From Candidatus Omnitrophota bacterium (GTDB taxonomy: Bacteria; Omnitrophota; Gorgyraeia; Duberdicusellales; 4484-171), in the NCBI GenBank assembly GCA_028702365.1, contig JAQVOZ010000001.1:1-25389 (forward strand): 25,389 bases of DNA. The letters run 5' to 3'. Of this stretch, positions 1 to 7,192 are shown one piece after another. Each line of letters opens with the position of its first letter. The stretch's first letter is position 1. Under the pieces are notes generated by a model. The model was given only the letters and a program-made list of their open reading frames with translations, searched no databases and had not been told where the DNA came from. The translations under genes were made by a program, and so were the position numbers.

Positions 1-233
1 ATCTGGTCTTTGCATATATTTTTTACAAATTCTTCTTCACTATCTGCTTCCTGGCGAAGTGCATGGTTAAAATGCGCGCACACAAGGTGCAATTTATAGT
101 CTTTCATGATGTTATGGAACTGGCGAAGCATAAAAATAGAATCCGGTCCGCCGGAAATCCCAAGTAATATCCGGTCTTTTCTCTCTACTAAGTTATAACG
201 TTTAATTGTATTTTTAAAAATTTCTTCTATCAT
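1..233 (-). CDS. tilS: tRNA(Ile)-lysidine synthase, N-terminal part (runs off the window)
   Basis: Only the first 77 codons are in the window; the rest lies beyond base 1. Reading the minus strand from the ATG at 233, the PP-loop ATP-binding motif SGGPDS is at residues 27-32, and HFNHALR, characteristic of TilS, is at 54-60. From family knowledge, TilS attaches lysine to C34 of tRNA-Ile2 (anticodon CAU) in the cytoplasm so that it reads AUA codons. The enzyme is normally essential. No clear Shine-Dalgarno precedes the ATG. The gene is divergent from the radical SAM gene at 436, with a palindromic element in the gap. Identification is strong because both motifs are intact and correctly spaced; the missing C-terminus cannot be judged. 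Confidence 0.9.
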   Translation of the reverse strand, partial: MIEEIFKNTIKRYNLVERKDRILLGISGGPDSIFMLRQFHNIMKDYKLHLVCAHFNHALRQEADSEEEFVKNICKDQ

Positions 234-250
234 TTTACTTCATAGATAAC

Positions 251-399
251 CACAGAGTGAACCTCCTCGGGCTAAAGCCCGTGGATTTCTGCGCGTCGAT
301 TAAAAATCACAGATGAACGCAGATAAAACCATCTGTTACCATCCGTCCAACAGGCTTTCAGCCCATGAGGGACAGCTTACAAATCTGCGCTAATCTGTG
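251..399. repeat. REP/MITE-like palindromic intergenic element
   Basis: A perfect hairpin (CGGGCT, AA, AGCCCG) lies at 268-281. A related one (GGCT, TTC, AGCC) lies at 353-363; both are followed by C plus a TG-containing tail. Around the second is a long imperfect inverted repeat: CACAGATgaaCGCAGAT at 308-324 faces ATCTGCGctaATCTGTG at 383-399, with 14 of 17 positions pairing across a 58-nt spacer. No convincing reading frame is present. The arrangement fits a dispersed non-coding repeat of REP or MITE type; copy number elsewhere cannot be seen here. Confidence 0.6.
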
Positions 400-419
400 T
401 ATAAATATTATACCACATC

Positions 420-428
420 TGCTATAAT
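420..428 (+). promoter_or_regulatory. Extended -10 promoter, probable leaderless start
   Basis: TGC followed by a perfect TATAAT (423-428) forms an extended -10 element ending only 7 nt before the ATG at 436. No -35 consensus is seen around 400. No Shine-Dalgarno precedes the ATG, so transcription would begin at or next to the start codon. Confidence 0.55.
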
Positions 429-435
429 TATATTT

Positions 436-1722
436 ATGAATATCCTTGCAATTAACCCCTGGATATACGATTTCGCAGCCTATGACTTCTGGCTAAAACC
501 CTATGGTTTTTTGGTTATACTTAATTATCTTCAAAAAAACGGCATAAATGTAGACTATATAGACTGCCTTGACGGTAAAATAACCGAAGCTACATTCGGC
601 AGAGGTAAATACCCTAATGAGATAGTTGAAAAACCTGAAGTATTTAAATCCATCCCGCGCTATTTTAAAAGATACGGGATACCCTTAAAAGAGTTTGAAG
701 CAAAAATACCGGAGAAAAAATTTGACTACATCCTTATAACCAGTTCTATGACATACTGGTATCCCGGGATAATTGAAGCAGTGAAGATACTTCGAAGGAA
801 ATTTCCTGCTACAAAAATAATCTTGGGAGGCACCTACGCAACTTTATGTAATACTCATGCAAAAACTACAAGCGGCTGCGATTTGGTGTTTAGCAATGAG
901 CAGCTGGAAAATTTTTTTAAGACAATAGGCGTAGATTTTAATTACAACAAGCTTTACGAAAGCCTTCCTGCGTATGAAGATTTTTACACAAAGCTTGATT
1001 ATATAGTATTGCGGACCTCCTGGGGGTGCCCTTTTAACTGTAATTATTGTGCGATAAAGAAACTTTTCCCCGGATTTTTCAGGCTGCCTGAAGAAAAAGT
1101 TATAAATTTTATCAAAAAATATTCAGCAAAAGGAATAAAAAATTTTGTACTCTACGACGATGCTTTCTTTTATGAGCCGGCTTATGCAAAAAGCATACTC
1201 AAAAAAATAGATGAGCTGAAATTAAATATTAATTTTCATACGCCAAATGCTTTGCACCTAAGGTTTCTCGATTGTGACCTCGCTTTGCTTTTAAAGAAAA
1301 CTGGCTTTACCAATCCGCACTTTGGCCTTGAAACACTTAATCCTTCCCTGCAGAAACTCTGGGGCGATAAAGTAAATAGGCAAGATCTCGTAGAAGGCAT
1401 TAATCTTCTTAAAGGTGCTGGTTTTAAAAACGGCGAATTTAGCGTTTATTTATTGTTGGGTTTTCCCCGTCAGGATTTGGATAGTTTAAAAAAAGATGTT
1501 GAGTTCCTAAATTCCCTGGGGGGGCGCGTTTCTCTGGCTGAATTTTCTCCGGTTCCGGGAACAACCTTATTTGAAGAATATCCAAAAGAATTTAACGAGC
1601 CTCTTTTACAAAATAATTCTATCTTCGGATTTTTTCAAAATGAAAAAATAAGAATTTTCTGGGAAATAAAGAATTTTGTAAGGGAATTGAATAAAAAATT
1701 GCAGGAAGAAAAATTATTTTAG
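436..1722 (+). CDS. Radical SAM protein with B12-binding-like N-terminal domain
   Basis: The ATG at 436 gives 428 residues. An in-frame start at 397 would add 13 residues but lies inside the repeat and upstream of the -10 box, so 436 is preferred. Residues 1 to about 185 resemble the cobalamin-binding-like alpha/beta domain found before many radical SAM domains, but no DxHxxG B12-ligand motif is visible. The 4Fe-4S motif CPFNCNYC (Cys 198, 202, 205) opens the radical SAM barrel; FGLETLNP and LLGFPRQD further on are typical of B12-type radical SAM proteins. The substrate is unknown: members of this superfamily carry out methylations, ring contractions and thiomethylations. It is convergent with the lipoprotein gene at 1714-2067, overlapping by 9 bp. 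Confidence 0.85.
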   Translation: MNILAINPWIYDFAAYDFWLKPYGFLVILNYLQKNGINVDYIDCLDGKITEATFGRGKYPNEIVEKPEVFKSIPRYFKRYGIPLKEFEAKIPEKKFDYILITSSMTYWYPGIIEAVKILRRKFPATKIILGGTYATLCNTHAKTTSGCDLVFSNEQLENFFKTIGVDFNYNKLYESLPAYEDFYTKLDYIVLRTSWGCPFNCNYCAIKKLFPGFFRLPEEKVINFIKKYSAKGIKNFVLYDDAFFYEPAYAKSILKKIDELKLNINFHTPNALHLRFLDCDLALLLKKTGFTNPHFGLETLNPSLQKLWGDKVNRQDLVEGINLLKGAGFKNGEFSVYLLLGFPRQDLDSLKKDVEFLNSLGGRVSLAEFSPVPGTTLFEEYPKEFNEPLLQNNSIFGFFQNEKIRIFWEIKNFVRELNKKLQEEKLF

Positions 1723-2067
1723 ATAGGCCCATTCTCTAAACTTTTCTTTTTCAAAAAAAAGCTTTATATTCCTCTTTTCATATATCCAGATTTCATAGCC
1801 TTCATTGTTGCTTTGAACTTTATCCGGCAATCCGATTTTATCGCAGACTGCCTGCTTCAGTGAGCCAGGGGCGATAACGGTTGTATCGCTAAGTGCGTAG
1901 AATTTTTTCTTCTCTCCGCCTTCGCCGAATTTTTGTTTCATCCCTAATGTAAGGTAGCCATGCGTTACACCTACGTAATCTCCGGCATCGTTGCAGGCGC
2001 AAAGACAAAAAAACAGCAGAAATACCGTTAAAAAAAATTTACATTTAACAATTGGGCTGGGTTGCAT
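1714..2067 (-). CDS. Small lipoprotein, possibly BamE/SmpA-like fold
   Basis: 117 residues. A hydrophobic N-terminal stretch ends in a lipobox-like LCAC around residues 22-25, so the product is probably lipid-anchored in the envelope. The C-terminal part, with an IGLPDKVQ segment followed by EIWIY and KLFFEKEKF, resembles the short alpha/beta repeats of BamE/SmpA-type lipoproteins, which commonly read G-x-P-D followed by a W-x-Y strand and an L-x-F strand. That assignment is inference from pattern only. It is the last gene of the overlapping minus-strand operon starting at 4353, two nt after the stop of the metallo-beta-lactamase-fold gene, and its 3' end runs 9 bp into the convergent radical SAM gene. 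Confidence 0.7.
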   Translation of the reverse strand: MQPSPIVKCKFFLTVFLLFFCLCACNDAGDYVGVTHGYLTLGMKQKFGEGGEKKKFYALSDTTVIAPGSLKQAVCDKIGLPDKVQSNNEGYEIWIYEKRNIKLFFEKEKFREWAYLK

Positions 2068-2069
2068 AA

Positions 2070-2774
2070 TTATAGTTCAAGCACCATGCCTGACTTCAGT
2101 TCGATTAAATTTTCTCCATAGAGCGCTTTGAACAATTTTACAGCTTCGTAACCGCTGCAATGTCCGGCAGCCACATTTAAAACACCCATATTCTTTACTT
2201 CCTTAACTACATATTCTGTTAAACGGTTATCAGTATCTATAAGATGCAATCCGCCGATTAGAAAATTTATCTTTTCGTTGGCAAAAAGAAATTTTGCCCT
2301 GTTTATCAGCTCAATTAAGCTCATATGGCTGCAAGCGGAGATTATCGATATTCCTTTCTTTGTCTTTACTATAAGTGCCTGTTCAAGCACAGGGTCGGCT
2401 TTATATAAAGTTTTAAACGGGCCAGTCGAATAAATATCTTTGCTTATCTGATTGAAATTTGTTATTTCGATAAAATTGGCGGGGTTCAACTTATCCTTAA
2501 ATTCCTGGAAGAAATCCGAGCAGCCGTATATTTTCAAATCTTTTTTAAGTTTAAGCAGTTCCCATAAGCCTGAACGATGGTTCCAGTGATTGTGCGAAAT
2601 GACGACATTTTTTATCGTATTAAGAGAAATGCAAAATATCTCCAGATTCTTCGACAAATAATCAAATTTTTCTCCTGTATCTAAAAGCGTATCTTCCAGC
2701 AAATAGGCTATGCCCCAGCCGCTTTCAAATCTGTTATCTATTCTTTCTTTATCAAAAATTATTTGTAGTTTCAT
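2070..2774 (-). CDS. Metallo-beta-lactamase-fold protein, dihydropterin-synthase-related subgroup
   Basis: 234 residues. The fold signature is present as LLDTG (residues 30-34), the metal motif region HNHWNH (61-66), ACSH (147-150), GGLH (174-177) and AAGHC (202-206). In the family the first motif is HxHxDH; here the Asp is Asn (N65), which may change metal binding. The overall pattern, including SHxHWxHxxGL, is closest to MBL proteins annotated as 7,8-dihydropterin-6-methyl-4-(beta-D-ribofuranosyl)-aminobenzene-5'-phosphate synthase, but the substrate is unproven. The start codon overlaps the yggS stop by one nt (TAATG), which implies translational coupling. It is probably cytoplasmic, as no signal peptide is seen. 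Confidence 0.8.
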   Translation of the reverse strand: MKLQIIFDKERIDNRFESGWGIAYLLEDTLLDTGEKFDYLSKNLEIFCISLNTIKNVVISHNHWNHRSGLWELLKLKKDLKIYGCSDFFQEFKDKLNPANFIEITNFNQISKDIYSTGPFKTLYKADPVLEQALIVKTKKGISIISACSHMSLIELINRAKFLFANEKINFLIGGLHLIDTDNRLTEYVVKEVKNMGVLNVAAGHCSGYEAVKLFKALYGENLIELKSGMVLEL

Positions 2775-3424
2775 TAGTCCCTCTTACCAAATATGGCGCT
2801 GCCTATTCTTACCATATTCGCGCCCTCTTCAATTGCCACCTTATAGCTGTCGCTCATACCCATTGAAAGAAATTTCCAATCGTCAAGTGCGAAAATTTTT
2901 TTCGCTTTTTCAAAAATTTGCCGAGTTTTTTCAAAATAAGGCCGCAGGTCTTCGGGATTTTTCAGCAAGGGCCCCATAGTCATTACACCCATAGGCTTTA
3001 TAGTTTTTAATTTTAACGCCTCCTGCATAAAAGCGTTGAAATCTTCCGGTAAAATTCCGGCTTTTTGCCATTCGGCGGCGCAGTTAATCTCAATAAGTAC
3101 CGGCATAATTTTCTGCACTTTTCGGCACTCTTTATTTATTGCAGCCGCCAAGTCCAGAGAATCAAGACTTTCCATCATATCGAAAATCCTTACTGCGTCT
3201 TTAATTTTATTTTTTTGCAGGTGGCCGATTAAATGCCACTGCACCTTTTTGCCGAGGCAAGCATATTTCTCATCTGCTTCTTTGACGTAATTTTCGCCAA
3301 TTATCGTAGCACCGGCAGAAATTGCCTCTTCGATTTGGGCAACAGTCCTTGTTTTGGTGACAACTACCAACTCTACATTCGCCGGGATTTCACTCCTGAT
3401 TTTTATAAAATTTTCTTTAATCAT
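2774..3424 (-). CDS. yggS: YggS/PLPBP family PLP-binding protein
   Basis: 216 residues, slightly short for the family (usually about 225-235). The PLP-binding lysine is K24 in VVTKTRTV. Other family hallmarks are GENYVKEA, WHLIGHLQKNK, VLIEIN, MGVMTMGP, LSMGMSDSYKVAIEEGA and VRIGSAIFG. YggS proteins are fold-type III barrels that buffer pyridoxal phosphate and affect amino-acid and keto-acid balance; no catalytic activity is firmly known. The gene overlaps the upstream radical SAM gene by 4 nt (ATGA) and the downstream MBL gene by 1 nt, so the operon is tightly coupled. Identification is strong. Confidence 0.93.
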   Translation of the reverse strand: MIKENFIKIRSEIPANVELVVVTKTRTVAQIEEAISAGATIIGENYVKEADEKYACLGKKVQWHLIGHLQKNKIKDAVRIFDMMESLDSLDLAAAINKECRKVQKIMPVLIEINCAAEWQKAGILPEDFNAFMQEALKLKTIKPMGVMTMGPLLKNPEDLRPYFEKTRQIFEKAKKIFALDDWKFLSMGMSDSYKVAIEEGANMVRIGSAIFGKRD

Positions 3425-4353
3425 GCGGCCTTATCGCAAATGAAATACACTTTGCGGTTATATATTTTTCTGGCTATAAGCCCTAAATCAAGCATTCTTT
3501 TAATCTGCCTTGCTAAAATGCCTTTTTCCAAGCCTACTGATTTTTCCAAGTCTCTCATTGTGGCCGGCCTTATATTTAAATATTTTCTAATATCTTCCTG
3601 AACGCTTTTTGAGAATTTCTTTTGCGCGTCCTTGTAAAATGAAGATACGATTTCGCATTTTTTTCCGATTATTTTTTTTATTTTCTTAACCCTCTCGTAG
3701 TCAGGAAGAGTTATGCTGATGCCTGCCGGCCTTATTGGTAAATTTAACTGAACCTTATCCGGTTTAATCCTATTTACAAGCTTTTTAAACTTCCTGGCCT
3801 CCTCCAATGAATCGTTGATGCCGCCTAAAAGCATTATCTCAAGCCAGATTTTTCCTTTGAATTCTTTTCTCAAATTAATCAAACCATCAATTGTTCTTTC
3901 AAAAGTTATTTGCTTATGAGGTTTATCTATACGGGAGAAACTCTTTTTTGTTGCAGCGTCAAGGGAAGGTATTATCAAATCTGCCCCAGCAAGTTCCTGT
4001 CTTACCTCTTTTTTGTATAATAATGAGGAATTCGTTATGACGGAAACCGGATATTTATTATTGGCCACATCCTTTATGGCATCAATTATCTTATCAAGTC
4101 TTTTATGCAAAGTTGGCTCCCCCGAGCCCGATATCGATATGTAGTCAATTTTCGGGTTATTATTAATTATCTTTGCAAGTTCTTTCTTAAATTCGATTAT
4201 CTCAACATAAAAAAATCTTTTTATTGTCTTTTTTGTAGTCCTGCCAAGCTGGCAATATATACAATCAAGCGTGCAGAATTTTTTAGGCGTAAGGTTAACG
4301 CCCAAAGAAAAGCCCAGCCTTCTTGAGGGAACCGGCCCATAAAAATAACTCAT
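3421..4353 (-). CDS. Radical SAM protein of the COG0731 type with C-terminal winged helix
   Basis: 310 residues. The N-terminus carries GPVPSRRLGFSLG, then the iron-sulfur motif CTLDCIYC (Cys 27, 31, 34), SGSGEPTLH and TNSSLL. These are typical of COG0731 radical SAM oxidoreductases, which are distantly related to wybutosine enzymes and whose reaction is generally unknown. The last 65 or so residues (RPATMRDLEKSVGLEKG and following) look like a winged helix-turn-helix added to the barrel. It is the first gene of the operon with yggS. A TATAAT box sits 8 nt before the ATG, so the mRNA may be leaderless. A regulatory or nucleic-acid-binding role for the tail is inference. Confidence 0.88.
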   Translation of the reverse strand: MSYFYGPVPSRRLGFSLGVNLTPKKFCTLDCIYCQLGRTTKKTIKRFFYVEIIEFKKELAKIINNNPKIDYISISGSGEPTLHKRLDKIIDAIKDVANNKYPVSVITNSSLLYKKEVRQELAGADLIIPSLDAATKKSFSRIDKPHKQITFERTIDGLINLRKEFKGKIWLEIMLLGGINDSLEEARKFKKLVNRIKPDKVQLNLPIRPAGISITLPDYERVKKIKKIIGKKCEIVSSFYKDAQKKFSKSVQEDIRKYLNIRPATMRDLEKSVGLEKGILARQIKRMLDLGLIARKIYNRKVYFICDKAA

Positions 4354-4361
4354 ATTTTGAT

Positions 4362-4367
4362 ATTATA
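4362..4367 (-). promoter_or_regulatory. -10 box for the COG0731-yggS operon
   Basis: On the minus strand TATAAT lies 8 nt before the ATG at 4353. Sixteen nt upstream is TTGTAT, a weak -35. There is no Shine-Dalgarno, and the spacing suggests a leader of only one or two nt. Confidence 0.45.
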
Positions 4368-4401
4368 GACGAAATGTTTAAGTATACAAGACCCGTAAAG
4401 G

Positions 4402-4427
4402 AGGCTGCAAGAGACGCGGTGCAGCCT
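4402..4427 (-). terminator. Hairpin just after manC, weak terminator candidate
   Basis: AGGCTGCA and TGCAGCCT form a perfect 8-bp stem with a 10-nt loop, starting 6 nt beyond the manC stop. On the minus strand it is followed by CCTTTACGG rather than a clear U-run, so intrinsic termination is uncertain; it may simply protect the 3' end. Confidence 0.35.
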
Positions 4428-4433
4428 AAGAGG

Positions 4434-5480
4434 TTATTCAAACTTTACCTTGAATTCTTTTAAGGCGCTTTTAAGATTATCTAAATTACGCCGGTTGGTA
4501 AGCAGGGTAAATTTTTCAGTATCGATAAAAAACACATCTTCAAGGCCAACGACAAGGACATTTTTCTTTAAATTATTTAGATACATAAGGTTGTTGTTGC
4601 CGTTATAAATAAAAACCTTGCCTTTGGTAACATTGCCGGATTTATCTTTCGGCAATGATTCGTATATGGCATGCCAGGTGCCGAAATCTTTCCAGAAGAA
4701 ACTCGCTTTTATGAGCCTTGCATTCCTTGTTTTCTCCATAATTGTTTTATCGAAAGGCAAATCCTCTATTTTCTTATATAAACTGCGAAGATTTTTCTCA
4801 TAATTGCCTTTAGCAAAAATATTCATAAAATCGTTATAGGAAGAATAATATTTTCTGCATTCTTTATCAAGAGTGGAAATAGAAGAGATAAACATACCGC
4901 TATTGTAAAAAGAATTACCGCGGCGTATAAGCTCTTCCGCTTCAAGGCGGGTCGGTTTTTCTACGAATTTTTTTATCGAAAAAATATCTTTTTCTATTTT
5001 TTCTTCTACCTGAATGTATCCGAAATTGGGCGTTGGGGCATCGGGTTGCATTCCGAAAATAGAAATCCATCCTGCCCCAGCAACGTTGATAGCCTTGCTA
5101 AGCGCGCCATAAAATTCTTTATTTTCTTTGATGAGATGGTCAACCGGGGAAATAATAACGATTTTATCCGAAGAAAATCTTTGCCTGAAATGAACCAGGG
5201 AGAGCATTATAGCAGCAGCTGTGTTTTTGCTTTCCGGTTCAAAAATTATATTTTCCTTTTTTATCAATTTGAATTTAAGCAGGACGGATTTTTCGTTTTC
5301 GTTTGCAATAAGAAAAATATTACTTGAAGAAGTTATTTTAAGGAAGCGTTTTATGGTAAGCTCTAAAGGAGAAAAACCGAAAACATCTATAAAATTTTTA
5401 CTCTTACATTCACAAAGCGGCCAAAGTCGTAACGACCTGCCACCGCAAAGTATCAAAACTATAGGTTTATCTTGTTGCAT
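4434..5480 (-). CDS. manC: Mannose-1-phosphate guanylyltransferase
   Basis: 348 residues, the length of a single-domain GDP-mannose pyrophosphorylase without the C-terminal isomerase cupin. The nucleotide-binding signature at residues 11-22 reads LCGGRSLRLWPL, against the usual AGGSGTRLWPLS. Family segments follow: EPESKNTAAA (81-90), SPVDH (111-115), FVEKP (172-176), YNSGMF and WKDFGTWHAIYE. It makes GDP-mannose from mannose-1-phosphate and GTP for surface polysaccharide or glycan synthesis. The Gly/Thr to Ser/Leu changes in the signature loop leave a small chance that it uses another sugar-1-phosphate. It starts 9 nt after the propeller gene stop and probably shares its transcript. Confidence 0.85.
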   Translation of the reverse strand: MQQDKPIVLILCGGRSLRLWPLCECKSKNFIDVFGFSPLELTIKRFLKITSSSNIFLIANENEKSVLLKFKLIKKENIIFEPESKNTAAAIMLSLVHFRQRFSSDKIVIISPVDHLIKENKEFYGALSKAINVAGAGWISIFGMQPDAPTPNFGYIQVEEKIEKDIFSIKKFVEKPTRLEAEELIRRGNSFYNSGMFISSISTLDKECRKYYSSYNDFMNIFAKGNYEKNLRSLYKKIEDLPFDKTIMEKTRNARLIKASFFWKDFGTWHAIYESLPKDKSGNVTKGKVFIYNGNNNLMYLNNLKKNVLVVGLEDVFFIDTEKFTLLTNRRNLDNLKSALKEFKVKFE

Positions 5481-5489
5481 CGGGCTTAC

Positions 5490-7004
5490 CTATCGGCTAC
5501 TTAGTTCAAGGGTTCTTCTTGAAAAGTATCCTCCGGTATACCCATCTATAATAGCAGTTAATTCCTGTAATCTCAAGTCTTTTTGAGAAAGCTCTTCCTC
5601 GGCAAAAGAGCCGCAGGCGAGAGCTTTTTTAAGCCTCAGCCTTTCAAAATACACCCTGTTTATTTCATCAAGTATATCCAAACGCAGCTGCGTATTAAGC
5701 CTACTTCTTGTATCTATATCATCCTCATAGCTGTTCCAAATGAGATTTCCCACGTCCCAGGAAAAAGATATTCCCCAGTCTCTCGGCCCTATATAATACT
5801 TATCGGCGCCGCTGTCATAATCGATTGTTTTATCGTAATCAAGGCTTATTGTGGGAAATAATGCCCTAAACCTCACGGCATTACGCCATTTCCTTATCTT
5901 ATCGGGATGCGTTTCATTATAGCGTAAAGCAGCTTGCTGGATTTCGTATATGGAAGGCTCTTTGGAAATTGCTTCCCGCAAGGCTTTTCTATTGGAAGAA
6001 GGATTAAAATAAGCATTTTTAAATAAACCTTTGGGTGTTGCCAAATAAATTTCTCCATCAGTAGAAAATACAACCCAGAAGATTTCGTTAGAGTAAAGGC
6101 CCTCTGAAATTTTTCTGGCGCAAGCATTCTTTAAATCTATTCTGAAAAAACCTTTTGACGAACCAAGATACAATGAATCTTTTTCTAAAACTGTTTGAAC
6201 AATGGAATAAATAATAATGTTATTTATTCCATCCGCATAAAACTTGCTCCAGGCCCTTCCTTCATCCTTTGATAAGAATAACCCTTTATTAGTGCCAAGC
6301 CAGATTTTTTTGTTGTCGAAAATATCTATTTTGATTATGTTTGGAACTATCCCGCTTTCTTCTTCCCCTGTTGATTCTTTTTCGCGGATTACGAACAGCC
6401 GCTCAAGATTATTCTTATCTTTCAATAAATACACTCCTTTATTGGCAGCAATATACAGGCCATTTTCTGACGGTTCAAGATAATAAATTGAAACACCGTC
6501 GGATAAACCTCCAATTTTTTGCCATTTTAGAATATCTTCTGATATGAAATATAGCCCTGTGCTTGTCCCCATATATATTTCACCTTTATATTTTGCTATG
6601 CTTAAAACCAGCTCTTCCTCGGGCGCTGAAAATATCATTTCCTGCCTTTCGGCAATTCTATAAACATGCCGGCTTGCAGCAACATAACATACATCCGGAA
6701 TATGAGAATCAAAAACAATATCGGTTAATTCCTCATTCTTAAATACATATATTTTTTCGAAGTTTTTACCGCGGTCGTGGCTTTTAAAAAGCGAATTGGC
6801 GGAGCCGACGTAGATAAGGTTTTCATCAAGCGGTGAAATGGCAATCCTTTTTATTTGCGCATCTTCTATATTCTCGACGCTTATAAAAATTGCAAAGGCA
6901 CTTGAAGGAAGTATTATCAAAAAACAAAGCAGTAAATTATAAATTATCACGGCAACGGACGGAAAATTCTTAAACCAGCCTTGAGCGGTTTTGGATTCAG
7001 GCAT
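5490..7004 (-). CDS. Exported beta-propeller protein with TolC-like C-terminal region
   Basis: 504 residues. A hydrophobic segment at about 18-42 ending SSAFA looks like a signal peptide. From about 50 to 330 there are repeated propeller blades: LIYVGSANSLFKS, IYMGTSTGLYFIS, LYIAANKGVYLL, IWLGTNKGLFLS, LYLGSSKGFFRI and IYLATPKGLFKN. The pattern matches BNR/Ycf48-like or regulator-type propellers. The last 150 residues change character: a RALFPTISLDYDK strand, WGISFSWDVGNLIW, then a long helix with INRVYFERLRLKKAL and LQELTAIIDGYTGGYFS, resembling outer-membrane efflux or TolC-type segments. The role is unknown; a surface or periplasmic assembly function is inference. Its promoter and a large hairpin lie upstream. 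Confidence 0.75.
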   Translation of the reverse strand: MPESKTAQGWFKNFPSVAVIIYNLLLCFLIILPSSAFAIFISVENIEDAQIKRIAISPLDENLIYVGSANSLFKSHDRGKNFEKIYVFKNEELTDIVFDSHIPDVCYVAASRHVYRIAERQEMIFSAPEEELVLSIAKYKGEIYMGTSTGLYFISEDILKWQKIGGLSDGVSIYYLEPSENGLYIAANKGVYLLKDKNNLERLFVIREKESTGEEESGIVPNIIKIDIFDNKKIWLGTNKGLFLSKDEGRAWSKFYADGINNIIIYSIVQTVLEKDSLYLGSSKGFFRIDLKNACARKISEGLYSNEIFWVVFSTDGEIYLATPKGLFKNAYFNPSSNRKALREAISKEPSIYEIQQAALRYNETHPDKIRKWRNAVRFRALFPTISLDYDKTIDYDSGADKYYIGPRDWGISFSWDVGNLIWNSYEDDIDTRSRLNTQLRLDILDEINRVYFERLRLKKALACGSFAEEELSQKDLRLQELTAIIDGYTGGYFSRRTLELSSR

Positions 7005-7016
7005 ATATTATACACT

Positions 7017-7075
7017 AATTACCGCGATTTTATGGCTGATCTAGCCGAATAAAATAAAAACGGAACGCGGTAATT
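7017..7075. repeat. Nested 21-bp-stem hairpin in the leader of the propeller gene
   Basis: Three arms nest: AATTACCGCG (7017-7026) with CGCGGTAATT (7066-7075), ATTTTAT (7027-7033) with ATAAAAT (7049-7055), and GGCT (7034-7037) with AGCC (7043-7046). Together these give 21 perfect pairs around a 5-nt loop, with a 2-nt and a 10-nt bulge on one side. It lies between the proposed promoter and the start codon, so it would form at the 5' end of the mRNA. Confidence 0.7.
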
Positions 7076-7088
7076 GGTATTTAATGCC

Positions 7089-7117
7089 AGCGTATCACAG
7101 ATTTGATGATTTGTCAA
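7089..7117 (-). promoter_or_regulatory. Promoter for the propeller-manC transcript
   Basis: On the minus strand there is an exact TTGACA (7117-7112), a 17-nt spacer, and TACGCT preceded by TGA (extended -10, 7094-7089). The start site would be near 7082, just before the nested hairpin and about 78 nt before the ATG. Confidence 0.5.
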
Positions 7118-7192
7118 ATTTATTTTTATTTTATTTCAAATTAAAATCTCGTAAATCCTGGTAATAAGCTTCTCGTAAGCGTGTTAGATAAA

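Noticed and set aside
397..435. Upstream in-frame start for the B12-type radical SAM protein
   Set aside because: It would begin inside the inverted repeat and upstream of the TGCTATAAT box; the ATG at 436 begins a sensible N-terminus.
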